Below are positions 46,126 to 58,480 of a stretch of DNA of 64,000 nt, one piece after another. The notes below the pieces were generated by a model. The model worked only from the letters and a program-made list of their open reading frames with translations. It was not told the DNA's origin and searched no databases. This DNA is from Ottelia alismoides. Its lineage: Eukaryota > Streptophyta > Magnoliopsida > Alismatales > Hydrocharitaceae. The position numbers and the translations under genes were made by a program. Each line of letters starts with the position of its first letter. Position 1 is the first letter of the stretch. The stretch lies in NCBI GenBank assembly GCA_037367405.1, contig JAZKJV010001865.1, forward strand, positions 1,178,001 to 1,242,000, written 5' to 3'.

Positions 46126-48467
46126 TGATGAATCCATGATTTAACATTGTTATTCTTTTATTTTATTTAAAATCCTTGGTTAAATATATGTATATATTGA
46201 CTAAATATAATTATTTATCATTCATCATTGATTTGTTAAAAATTATATTTATCATTCTTTATAACCATAACAAAGGAATAAAGAAGAAAAGGAAAAAATA
46301 AAGAAGGATGTATTTATGGACTAAATGCATACTGACCCAAACCTCGAGAGAAGGTCAAGACTTGACATGATCGACAAGGAATAAAGTAAGGGGAGATAAG
46401 ATCCAAACTTATAAAAATCAAGAAACCAAAATCTCACTTGTACATATTCATTATTTTTCACCTTGTACATATTTTCACCTATTTTATTCATCAATAAAAT
46501 ACCCCAAATAAAAATATTTCCTTCTTCAAAATTGTTTTTAGTAATGTATATTAATTTATAAAAATATCATAAAAATTATTTAACCAATAAATAAATAAAT
46601 ACAATGAAACTAGAAAGCCTAAAAGTCCAACATCCTAGGTTCATAACTATTTGTTAAAAACTTCAAATTCACCAAACTCACTTTTAAACTTCATTCTGTA
46701 ACTAATGCTATTTATTAAAAGTACCAAAAATCGTGGAATAAAATGTGTGAGTTTTGATGCTTGGACCCCTTTGTCTATAAAATTTATTTAATTTCTTTTT
46801 ATTTATTTGTAACTAAAATTAACTTAATGTTTTTCTTAATTGTACATAAAAATCACTAGAAAAATACAAAAACTTAAATTAAAAATAAATGTGAATAAAT
46901 ATCAATAAGTCTCAAAATCTAAAGGCCATAGAGCAAAACTTTCAAACCTCATAACTCGGTCGTATGAACTTCGATTTGGGTGAACTCACTTTTAAAGTTT
47001 GTTTTGTAAAACATTCTATCAAATACGATTGTTTCAGTAAATGAGAGTTAATATGCAAAAAGTAGGTTTTGGACCTTTTGGGTATACTTGTATGTATGTA
47101 CAAATTGTGTGTATTTCATTTATTTTATTTTATTTTATATTTGTGCACATATTGTATTTTTAAATGTTATGTATATATTTATTTTAATTATATAAAATGT
47201 AAATAAAACTAGAAAATAAAAAATAATCCAAAATAAAATCATGTATTTATTACATATGTACAATGTACCTATATTGTATATACATATATTTATTTCTACA
47301 ACTAATTTAAATTTTAAAAACATAATAACTATTTTACAACACAGAGGCCCCAAGAGTTCAAATTATTTACATGTATGCCCCTGTCAACAATTGTATTTTT
47401 GTGTGCTTGATGGATTTATTTAAAATAATCATTGTGCTCCAAAAATCATGAAAAAATAGGTGCCAGTTCCTGATTATTTGTAGTTTCACGATATAATTTT
47501 TATTTGCAATTTTGAACTTTTTGATAGTTATTAAAAATCATTTAGAGCACAAAGAGTCCCCGTCTAGCGTATAAAATAGCAAAAAAATATCAAAGCATCT
47601 ATGAAAAATCCCAAAAAAATATGTTTCTTATTTATCTAATTTTAGCCTTCATGCCAAAAATCACTAATAATAGGAAAACAAAACTCTAAAATTGAAAAAC
47701 CCCAAAAACCTTGGTAAACATTTATAAAATTCCTAAAAATCCTAAAAGAAGTGTTTTCTATTCTATAATTTTATTAAACTTTTATCTATATAGTAAAATT
47801 GATTTGGAAAATTTTAGACTTCATTCGCTATTTTTAGTTTCCATTTCAATCTCGGATATTTAATAGAACCATGTTTTAGGGTATTTTTGACTTTAAAAAT
47901 ATATAAAAATTAGCAAAATTCACTAAAAATTCCCAAAAAATAGTAAAAATATTGTTTAAAACCAAAAAATATGTATTTCAGTAATTTTTGGATATCTTTA
48001 GTTACATTTATGTCTATACTATCCTTTATTACATATATTCTATTATATTCTATTTTAGTTATTATAAAAAGAAATACAAAATATAAAAATCCAAAATATA
48101 TATAGATATAATATATATATATATAATTAAAACAAAATATAAAAATATAAAACAAAAAAAATTTAAAACCCACAAAAAATATACACATGTATATACATAA
48201 TAAATGACATTGTTACACATAATACACTTTATTTAAAAATAACCATAGGCTACCCATGTTGCTCTCAGTTGTTCGACCTCTACACACTTGCTTTCTATAC
48301 ATGTAATTGTAGAGAATAATAAATTTTAACTCACTTTTTGATATTCATTGCTTGATTTGTATTCGTCGATTGAATGTTGATTAATTAGGGTCTTTTGAGT
48401 GGCCAACTCATCGACTACAGTTATGCCTTGTGAAACCGTACGACTGTCTTCAGATGCCTAGTTATCA
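46126..48467 (+). mobile_element. 5' LTR of gypsy element T
   Basis: Starts TGATGAATCCATGATTTAAC and ends GTTATCA, followed by AA and a PBS. 2,342 bp, shorter than its relatives. It carries the block ACTGACCCAAACCTCGAGAG...AGGTCAAG...CGACAAGGAATAAAGTA (about 46330-46390) shared with the U LTR and, inverted, with the V LTR. AT-rich, with no coding signal; small ORFs (47135-48188) are low-complexity. No GC-rich middle is present, so this is either a deletion derivative or another subfamily. Confidence 0.78.
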
Positions 48468-48469
48468 AA

Positions 48470-48487
48470 TGGCACCATTGCTGGGGA
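48470..48487 (+). other. Primer binding site of gypsy element T
   Basis: TGGCACCATTGCTGGGGA, 15 of 18 to the tRNA-Asp complement, two bases after the LTR end. Confidence 0.85.
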
Positions 48488-49831
48488 GCAATGAGCGTAT
48501 AATATCTTTTGTCATATATTTTGTATAGCCTTTATTACTTATTCTTGATTTATTGATGTAAATAATAATTGATTTGTTTTGTACATAGCCATTCAATTAT
48601 TCTTTGTATAGCTCATTTTGATTATATTTGATTTTCTGTGTTAATATATTTTTCTTTATGACTTTGTTGCGAGGTCCCGCCACGCGAGAACGGCTTCTTA
48701 GGAGGCCGATGCAGCCTAGTTTTGTGGAGGTTGGTCTTCACCCCTTGACTAGTTAGAGAAGCTACAAAGGAAGCAAAGAGAGGAAAATACCTTAGAAATA
48801 TATTAGTCGTATTATGTATTTATTAGTGAGAGAGAGACTTAGTAGTTTGTAGTAATTAAAACTTGGACTCTACTCTCCACAATGAGGTCCAGTACCCGGG
48901 TCTGTTCACCTAGGGGACTCGTCGCAGTTGTCCGTGTTTTCTCGCCTTCTTTTATTTTGTTTCCTGATGTTTTGAGTTTTCTGCATTACTTTTATTTGTT
49001 TTGTGCCCCTAGACTTAGGTTGCTTGCCTCAGTAATAAGGTCCAAACCCTAATAAGAATGAATGTACCTATAGGCTCCTAGGTTAGGATATAGTCAAATT
49101 AATAAGTGTTGGTTATTTGGATTCCAACCCACATGCTTTGAGAGACATCATACAGCGCTAGCTGGACCCATTGCAGCGGGCATCGAGATGTATCGAAGAC
49201 CGGACTCTAGGGTTTGTTCAGAATAACTAACATATGGTTTTTCGCGAATAATAGCAGCTACTGTTTAGGGAAATTTTGCCGATTGCACACCGCCATGTTG
49301 ATAGGTCAAAATATTTGGCCTTGCATACCACATGGAGAGAGGTGGGAAGAACTGTAAGTCATCTAACTCAGCATGCATCATTAGATTCAACGATGAGATT
49401 TCCATCATCCAATCGACTTGAACAACTTTTTCACTATCTCCCTCTGATTTTGAGTACCTAGGACTTAAATGAAAATATATAAAAACGATAGGCGCGTGTA
49501 TGCAAACAAATCCAAAAAAAGTGAAAACCCAGAAAACTAAAATAAGGAGATTGCTAAATAAACTTTGACCTTAATAAAAATCCGTATTGGACTTTCATTG
49601 TCTTATATTCATAAAGCCCTCATTGATTTCTGGTACATTAGGAGGGGAACAAAACCCCTCCCATGAGCGAGACACGCCCTGCTGAAGATTAGTGCCAAAA
49701 ACCCAGTCTGTAACTGCCTTGTATCACCTAGATTTCATAAGTAATGGCGCTTCTATCGTACGTGACCGAGTAGTGCCTTGTCAATGATGGTGTTCCCGCC
49801 TTGTGTGGAGCATCAACATGGCCTAAAGTAT
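48488..49831 (+). mobile_element. 5' leader of gypsy element T
   Basis: Non-coding; collinear in part with the X and W leaders (CCACATGGAGAGAGGTGGGA at about 49330; CTGTAAGTCATCTAACTCAG at about 49351). It is cut off at 49831, where a W-type LTR begins. Confidence 0.65.
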
Positions 49832-50866
49832 TGATGAATCTCATATTCATTACTCTAAATCTCATTAATTAAGCTCAAATCCCGTAAAATCATTAGCATT
49901 TCCTCATTTATTTTGCATAATTAGCATTCATGCATGTTTTAATAAGAATTGCATTTTATCACACATTTCTGCTCAAAATAAGAAGCCAAAAATCCCAACC
50001 AAAATTGGCCTTTAAATAGCCTAACTTCCCTGATTTTTAACTCAATTATGCTAACTCCAATTGACCCAAAAATACCTCCACAGTGTACATATCACTAACA
50101 AGAATAAATGAAAAATACAAAAAATCATTAACCCAAATAAGTGGACTAAAAACCCAAACCCTAGTTCTAGGATTTACAGACTAAAACCCTCATATCTTCC
50201 TCATCCAGTTTCCATTTTGATCCTACTCACTTGTGAACTAATGGACATTCAATTACCTTCAAAAAAAGACCTAGTTCAAGTGAATCGGAGCTCATATGTG
50301 AAAGTTTGGGTTTGGGCCTCTTTTATACATTTTTTATTTTAGTGGTTTTTGACTTATTATTTTATGTACAGAATTAACCTATTTTATTTTATTTCATTTT
50401 CATTTATCATCTTTTATGAAAGGTTATTAAAAAGCGCAAAAATCCAAAACCATATTGAGCTTGAAATCAAAGAAACTAATCGGGACCAAGTCTTTACTAA
50501 CCGTCTGTACAAAAATCATCTTTTTCTTTTATTTTATTTCTTTTTTTCTCACTCAAAAAAATCCAAAAAAAATAAGATTAATGTGTAAATATTTATCTTT
50601 GATTTCACCATATTTTTTCTGGATTTTTTTATAGTTTAAAAATGACAAAAAATTATAAAACCTAAAAATCAAGGTATTCTATGTACATGGGATACCCCAA
50701 AAATATCACTATGTGAAATTGATCAATTTTGGTTTCGGTGTCTTCATTAAAGTTGTAGATCTCATCGAGACGAGCAATTTTTGTAAAGAAACTTTTTCGA
50801 TCTGAGGTTGTTTACTATTTCTTTTCTATTTTTCTTTGTATTTATTTTTCGAATTTTGTGGAGCTG

Positions 50867-52321
50867 TTATACCCCTCCCTTTCTAGTAATATCTGTTATG
50901 CCCCCAACTTCTTCTCGTTATATCGCTTGTGCCCCTTGAGTTAGTTGTCATCTATCCCCAACGGAAATAGACGTTAACTTTGGGGACACAAGTGTAAATA
51001 AATTAAGACAAAAGGATTGAATGGTCTTTGTCCTCTCTCACTCCTCCCTCCCATCCTCCTCCTCCTCCCAAGATGACCTCCTCCTCCCTCCCATCATCCT
51101 CATCCCTAGGATGTCCTCCTCCTTGGCTGACACTCCTCCTCCCCAACCCCAGGCCAACCACCTCCCTCCTCCTCCTCCTCCTCTCTCCCCTCGTCCTCCT
51201 CCCCAGGCCATCCTCCTCCTTGACCGACCCTCCACCTCCCCAGGCCAACCTCCTCCCTCCTCCTCCTCCTCCCCTTGCTGACGCCCTCCTCCCCTAACTG
51301 ACGCCCTCCTCTTCTCCTCCTCTCATGGCTTACACCATCCTCCCTCCCCTCCTCCTCCCCAGGTTTATCCCCTCCTCCCTCTCCTCCTCCTCCTTTTACT
51401 CTTATTGCCACTGCTCTCGTTCCTCGCATCCTCCACCCAAAGCTGACCCCCTCTTCCCTCCTCCTCCCCTTATCGATGCCCTCCTCCCTCCCCTCCCCCT
51501 CCTCCCGTAGATGACACCCTCCTCTCCACCGTCCCCAGCGACAGGCACACACTCTGACCCAACCTCATCCTCAGCATCCCCATCGAGGCTCTCGGCTCCG
51601 CCACTGCCCGTTGCGCTGCCCCTCCTCCCCCTCCATGACCACACCAACTCCACCTTCGTGCGGCTCCCCCTCCACCATCTCATGAATGACTCCGCCCCTC
51701 CCTCACCCCTCCGTCCATCGCCACCATGAATGACACCTTCGATGATATCGTCCTCCTCAAGTCAATCCTAGAGACCTACCTCTACAACAACAAGATCATC
51801 GTGTTTGTACTCGTTGATGCCTTCACCATCAAATTCCACCATGTGATAGAGCAGATGTTTGATGTGCTCGCGACCTTCTTTGTGGGAGTTCTTCGGTTCC
51901 TTAGAGCTCAAGAATTTCGTGGATATCGTATGTCATTGTGCAAGTCGGTCCAAGTCGACAAGTTCGTCCTGAAGTAATGTGCAGAGATCATGGTCGACAT
52001 CGATGAGATCAAAAGTGATAAATTCCCGATGGATCGAAGATCATGCGGCCATTTGAGAAGCTCAAGATTGATGAACCATGAGGATGAGTAGTAGGAGGTT
52101 CTGAGGAGGAGGATGGGTGTGGAGAGTGTATGGACACTTATTCCCTTCTTAACCGCATCATGGTTTGAAAAAACCATTGTTAATTTCAATTTTTTAATGG
52201 TTAAAGTAACTTAGGGTTACAAGTAATAGAATAACAAGAATCTGAGGGCAATTGATATTCCTAAAAGGGAGCGGCATAACTAATAATGCAATATCTCAGA
52301 GGGGCACAACAGATAAAAACA
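50867..52321. mobile_element. MULE 2, duplicated copy lacking its left end
   Basis: Same as 42213-43673. The first ~44 bases of the left terminal inverted repeat are missing because the duplication breakpoint fell there, so this copy should not be mobilisable as a unit. Confidence 0.8.
51726..51977 (+). other. Unidentified 83-codon open frame, duplicated copy
   Basis: Copy of 43078-43329 with one residue change. No recognised function. Confidence 0.3.
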
Positions 52322-54697
52322 ATTTATTTACTTATTTATTATTTATATTTACTTATTTATTAATTTTTTAATTAGTATTATTATTTATTTCACTTTTTTA
52401 TATATTTATTATTTATTTAATTTTTTAATTTAGTTTTTTTTCCTTTACCACGTGGCAGCCATAGGGTTGGCCATGTGGTCGCCTCACCTTTCCCCTTCAT
52501 TCCGCAAGCACCCATCGCTCTGCTTACACGAGATCACTCTCCATCACCCCCTGCCCCAGTAGTTTTGCAACTGTCGGCCACCATGACCATCCCCCTCTCC
52601 CTTTCTCTCTCTTTCCCATAAGGCCCGCACCTGCCTACACCTTTCCCTCTTTAACCATGCCCTCCATCTCTCTCATTTCCCCATCTACTGCAACCGCACG
52701 TAGGACCTAGTCGATGCACACACCCCGGGCCCCACATGCGAGCACTACCGGCCCAACCATAAAAACCCCATCGGGGCAATTGTCTTGAGCATCAACATAT
52801 GGAGAGCTAAGAGGGCCCTGCTCGCTCTCGCTTGGAGGTGACAGTTGCAACCCGAAGTTGGAAGTCAACAACGACATGATCCTCTCTTTCCGACGAGATC
52901 CATTGACGCTCATACTTATTGTTTCAACCACTACCATGGTTGTTAAGATTTGGAGCTCACCACCAGAGCTCCTCTAAGCAACGATCGGGGTTGAGCATAG
53001 CTAACCCACAACTCTAACGATTTATCTTCCTCCTTCTCTCCCTTCTTTTACCTCCTCTGCTCTTCCTCTCTCTGATCTTCTCCACTTCATTCTTCTCCCC
53101 ATATTTTTTTCTTCTTGAGCATCGCCTGCTCTGCCATCATATGACCACGTCACCGGAATCTACCTTATGGGGCTGCTCCGCTTGCCTTCCTCCACGTCGT
53201 CGTCACCTTCACGACCCGCCTCAATGCTCAAGCAATAAGCAGCATCGGTCGGCACCCCTTTGATCGCTTCACCATCAAACTCTCCACCTTGCCTCAAACC
53301 CAGCATCGACGACAAGCTCGCCTCACTGCGACCTTCTCTGCCTTTAGCCTCCACCAGCGCCACCGACCACAGACAACCTTCCAGCATCATCGACCTTCTT
53401 TGCCATCGCCATTGCCCGATAGCAACCGCAAGCAGCCAAAGCCCTTAGTCCTCCTACCTCTTCGAACCATGTATCATTGCTCCTACTCTTTCCTTGCTCC
53501 ACATGAGGAGCAATTGAGGGCAGGCAAATTTGCACTGAAACTCTATTTTTTAGATAAATTGCTAGAAGCCCCGCCCACCGGCCAAAATTCCTGCTCGCGT
53601 GAGGTGCACGTGAGAAAGGAGAATAATTGCATTAAGCACCCCCACATATCCAGAAAATAAAAGAAGGATCATGCTGACCATAGCATGCGTACGACATGTG
53701 CATTGGAAAAATTACGCAAAGACACCCTAAGCTCTTGGTAATTGCATCCACTCGTATTTTTATTTTCTTTTCAATTTATTATGTATTGCATTTAGAACCT
53801 TGTTTTTGTTTCCTTTTTTGAGTCTCATTTTGTTACCATTTTATCATTTTAAAAATTACATTTTGTAGAACAACTTCTTTTCTATCATGTGAATGTTTAA
53901 TTTATTTTTTTGTGAATTATGGTTAACTTTTTATTATTTTTGTTTTTATTTTGGTGTAAAAATACATAATTTACCCATTAAATGATCTCCAATTGATATT
54001 AAATCAATCGTTGCTCCAAAAATTTTAAAAGATTCATAATAGGTAGATATTAATGTCTTTTATTCTGTACCGAAATTCATTGATTTGCACCTATACCGAT
54101 TTCATAATAAATAAATTGGTGATTTGATTAATAGATGTTTAATAGGTCGTAGATAAATTATTTTTAGGATCTAATAATTTTCCTGGATTCCTCTCATATA
54201 GGCTTATCTAGGATAATTTTATTTCTGAAAAATAAATTGGTGTTTTATTCATTAAAATTAATTTGCAAAAAATCACATTGCATGCGTCATTAATTTATTA
54301 AAAAAACCATTTTACATCATAACAATTCCAAGAAAAAGGTATAGAGTATTAATTTAATTATTCTTCGAATTCTGGCCATGTTTTGGGATTTTTGGTTATC
54401 ATTTTATTGAAAATTACATTTGAGTCCCTAAACTTGCCTGAATTAGCATGAAATTTTAATTGCATAAAAAAAATAAAAAATGCCTACATGAAAACCTAAG
54501 TTTTAGATAGGCCATTAATCAACCTAAGGAGACAAATGCTTCCTTGAGTTCGAAATTGGGCTTGCCCAAGTAAAATATAAACTTGACCACTCGCTTTAAT
54601 TTAAAAATTAATTTAAATGATTTTTTATCAATCCTAAGTGCCAGAATACTACAACACAATTTGATAAATTAGTGAGGGAATTTTAGGGTTCATCACA

Positions 54698-54715
54698 TGG
54701 CACCATTGTCGGGGA
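54698..54715 (+). other. Primer binding site of Z, duplicated copy
   Basis: TGGCACCATTGTCGGGGA, identical to 46050-46067. Confidence 0.85.
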
Positions 54716-54773
54716 GGCACGACTTAGGTTGATAATTAGAAAATTTAGACATTATGTTCTCCACCATGGGTAG

Positions 54774-57117
54774 TGATGAATCCATGATTTAACATTGTTA
54801 TTCTTTTATTTTATTTAAAATCCTTGGTTAAACATATGTATATATTGACTAAATATAATTATTTATCATTCATCATTGATTTGTTAAAAATTATATTTAT
54901 CATTCTTTATAACCATAACAAAGGAATAAAGAAGAAAAGGAAAAAATAAAGAAGGATGTATTTATGGACAAAATGCATACTGACCCAAACCTCGAGAGAA
55001 GGTCAAGACTTGACATGATCGACAAGGAATAAAGTAAGGGGAGATAAGATCCAAACTTATAAAAATCAAGAAACCAAAATCTCACTTGTACATATTCATT
55101 ATTTTTCACCTTGTACATATTTTCACCTATTTTATTCGTCAATAAAATACCCCAAATAAAAATATTTCCTTCTTCAAAATTGTTTTTAGTAATGTATATT
55201 AATTTATAAAAATATCATAAAAATTATTTAACCAATAAATAAATAAATACAATGAAACTAGAAAGCCTAAAAGTACAACATCCTAGGTTCATAACTATTT
55301 GTTAAAAACTTCAAATTCACCAAACTCACTTTTAAACTTCATTCTGTAACTAATGCTATTTATTAAAAGTACCAAAAATCGTGGAATAAAATGTGTGAGT
55401 TTTGATGCTTGGACCCCTTTGTCTATAAAATTTATTTAATTTCTTTTTATTTATTTGTAACTAAAATTAACTTAATGTTTTTCTTAATTGTACATAAAAA
55501 TCACTAGAAAAATACAAAAACTTAAATTAAAAATAAATGTGAATAAATATCAATAAGTCTCAAAATCTAAAGGCCATAGAGCAAAACTTTCAAACCTCAT
55601 AACTCGGTCGTATGAACTTCGATTTGGGTGAACTCACTTTTAAAGTTTGTTTTGTAAAACATTCTATCAAATAAGATTGTTTCAGTAAATGAGAGTTAAT
55701 ATGCAAAAAGTAGGTTTTGGACCTTTTGGGTATACTTGTATATATGTACAAATTGTGTGTATTTCATTTATTTTATTTTATTTTATATTTGTGCACATAT
55801 TGTATTTTTAAATGTTATGTATATATTTATTTTAATTATATAAAATGTAAATAAAACTAGAAAATAAAAAATAATCCAAAATAAAATCATGTATTTATTA
55901 CATATGTACAATGTACCTATATTGTATATACATATATTTATTTCTACAACTAATTTAAATTTTAAAAACATAATAACTATTTTACAACATAGAGGCCCCA
56001 AGAGTTCAAATTATTTACATGTATGCCCCTGTCAACAATTGTACTTTTGTGTGCTTGATGGATTTATTTAAAATAATCATTGTGCTCCAAAAATCATGAA
56101 AAAATAGGTGCCAGTTCCTGATTATTTGTAGTTTCACGATATAATTTTTATTTGCAATTTTGGACCTTTTTGATAGTTATTAAAAATCATTTAGAGCACA
56201 AAGAGTCCCCGTCCAGCGTATAAAATAGCAAAAAAATATCAAAGCATCTATGAAAAATCCCAAAAAAATATGTTTCTTATTTATCTAATTTTAGCCTTCA
56301 TGCCAAAAATCACTAATAATAGGAAAACAAAACTCTAAAATTGAAAAACCCCAAAAACCTTGGTAAACATTTATAAAATTCCTAAAAATCCTAAAAGAAG
56401 TGTTTTCTATTCTATAATTTTATTAAACTTTTATCTATATAGTAAAATTGATTTGGAAAATTTTAGACTTCGTTCGCTATTTTTAGTTTCCATTTCAATC
56501 TCGGATATTTAATAGAACCATGTTTTAGGGTATTTTTGACTTTAAAAATATATAAAAATTAGCAAACTTCACTAAAAATTCCCAAAAAATTGTAAAATTA
56601 TTGTTTAAAACCAAAAAATATGTATTTCAGTAATTTTTGGATATCTTTAGTTACATTTATGTCTATACTATCCTTTATTACATATATTCTATTATATTCT
56701 ATTTTAGTTATTATAAAAAGAAATACAAAATATAAAAATCCAAAATATATATAGATATAATATATATATATATATAATTAAAACAAAATATAAAAATATA
56801 AAACAAAAAAAATTAAAACCCACAAAAAATATAAACAAGTATATACATAATAAATGACATTGTTACACATAATACACTTTATTTAAAAATAACCATAGGC
56901 TACCCATGTTGCTCTCAGTTGTTCGACCTCTACACACTTGCTTTCTATACATGTAATTGTAGAGAATAATAAATTTTAACTCACTTTTTGATATTCATTG
57001 CTTGATTTGTATTCGTCGATTGAATGTTGATTAATTAGGGTCTTTTGAGTGGCCAACTCATCGACTACAGTTATGCCTTGTGAAACCGTACGACTGTCTT
57101 CAGATGCCTAGTTATCA
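54774..57117 (+). mobile_element. 5' LTR of gypsy element T, duplicated copy
   Basis: Copy of 46126-48467 with small differences (for example a longer TA run near 56760). Confidence 0.8.
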
Positions 57118-57119
57118 AA

Positions 57120-57137
57120 TGGCACCATTGCTGGGGA
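57120..57137 (+). other. Primer binding site of T, duplicated copy
   Basis: TGGCACCATTGCTGGGGA, identical to 48470-48487. Confidence 0.85.
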
Positions 57138-58480
57138 GCAATGAGCGTATAATATCTTTTGTCATATATTTTGTATAGCCTTTATTACTTATTCTTGATT
57201 TATTGATGTAAATAATAATTGATTTGTTTTGTACATAGCCATTCAATTATTCTTTGTATAGCTCATTTTGATTATATTTGATTTTCTGTGTTAATATATT
57301 TTTCTTTATGACTTTGTTGCGAGGTCCCGCCACGCGAGAACGGCTTCTTAGGAGGCCGATGCAGCCTAGTTTTGTGGAGGTTGGTCTTCACCCCTTGACT
57401 AGTTAGAGAAGCTACAAAGGAAGCAAAGAGAGGAAAATACCTTAGAAATATATTAGTCGTATTATGTATTTATTAGTGAGAGAGAGACTTAGTAGTTTGT
57501 AGTAATTAAAACTTGGACTCTACTCTCCACAATGAGGTCCAGTACCCGGGTCTGTTCACCTAGGGGACTCGTCGTAGTTGTCCGTGTTTTCTCGCCTTCT
57601 TTTATTTTGTTTCCTGATGTTTTGAGTTTTCTGCATTACTTTTATTTGTTTTGTGCCCCTAGACTTAGGTTGCTTGCCTCAGTAATAAGGTCCAAACCCT
57701 AATAAGAATGAATGTACCTATAGGCTCCTAGGTTAGGATATAGTCAAATTAATAAGTGTTGGTTATTTGGATTCCAACCCACATGCTTTGAGAGACATCA
57801 TACAGCGCTAGCTGGACCCATTGCAGCGGGCATCGAGATGTATCGAAGACCGGACTCTAGGGTTTGTTCAGAATAACTAACATATGGTTTTTCGCGAATA
57901 ATAGCAGCTACTGTTTAGGGAAATTTTGCCGATTGCACACCGCCATGTTGATAGGTCAAAATATTTGGCCTTGCATACCACATGGAGAGAGGTGGGAAGA
58001 ACTGTAAGTCATCTAACTCAGCATGCATCATTAGATTCAACAATGAGATTTCCATCATCCAATCGCTTGAACAACTTTTTCACTATCTCCCTCTGATTTT
58101 GAGTACCTAGGACTTAAATGAAAATATATAAAAACGATAGGCGCGTGTATGCAAACAAATCCAAAAAAAGTGAAAACCCAGAAAACTAAAATAAGGAGAT
58201 TGCTAAATAAACTTTGACCTTAATAAAAATCCGTATTGGACTTTCATTGTCTTATATTCATAAAGCCCTCATTGATTTCTGGTACATTAGGAGGGGAACA
58301 AAACCCCTCCCATGAGCGAGACACGCCCTGCTAAAGATTAGAGCCAAAAACCCAGTCTGTAACTGCCTTGTATCACCTAGATTTCATAAGTAATGGCTCT
58401 TCTATCGTACGTGACCGAGTAGTGCCTTGTCAATGATGGTGTTCCCGCCTTGTGTGGAGCATCGACATGGCCTAAAGTAC
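57138..58480 (+). mobile_element. 5' leader of gypsy element T, duplicated copy
   Basis: Copy of 48488-49831; non-coding; cut off where the W LTR starts at 58481. Confidence 0.7.

Larger units (their letters stand above)
42213..50866 (+). repeat. Tandem duplication, copy 1 (8,654 bp)
   Basis: Runs from inside the left TIR of MULE 2 (in the Z 5' LTR), through the rest of that LTR, PBS, T LTR, T PBS and leader, into the first 1,035 bases of the W-type LTR. It is directly followed by copy 2. The junction reads GGAGCTGTTATACCCC; the two parent boundaries are ATCAGTTATACC (42208-42219) and GGAGCTGATATT (59509-59520), with a single shared G. Confidence 0.95.
49832..54695 (+). mobile_element. Chimeric LTR created by the tandem duplication
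   Basis: 49832-50866 is the beginning of the W-type LTR (same as 58481-59514). 50867-54695 is the end of the Z-type LTR with most of MULE 2 (same as 42213-46047). It is followed by CA and the Z PBS at 54698. The abrupt family switch at 50866/50867 marks the duplication junction. Confidence 0.88.
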
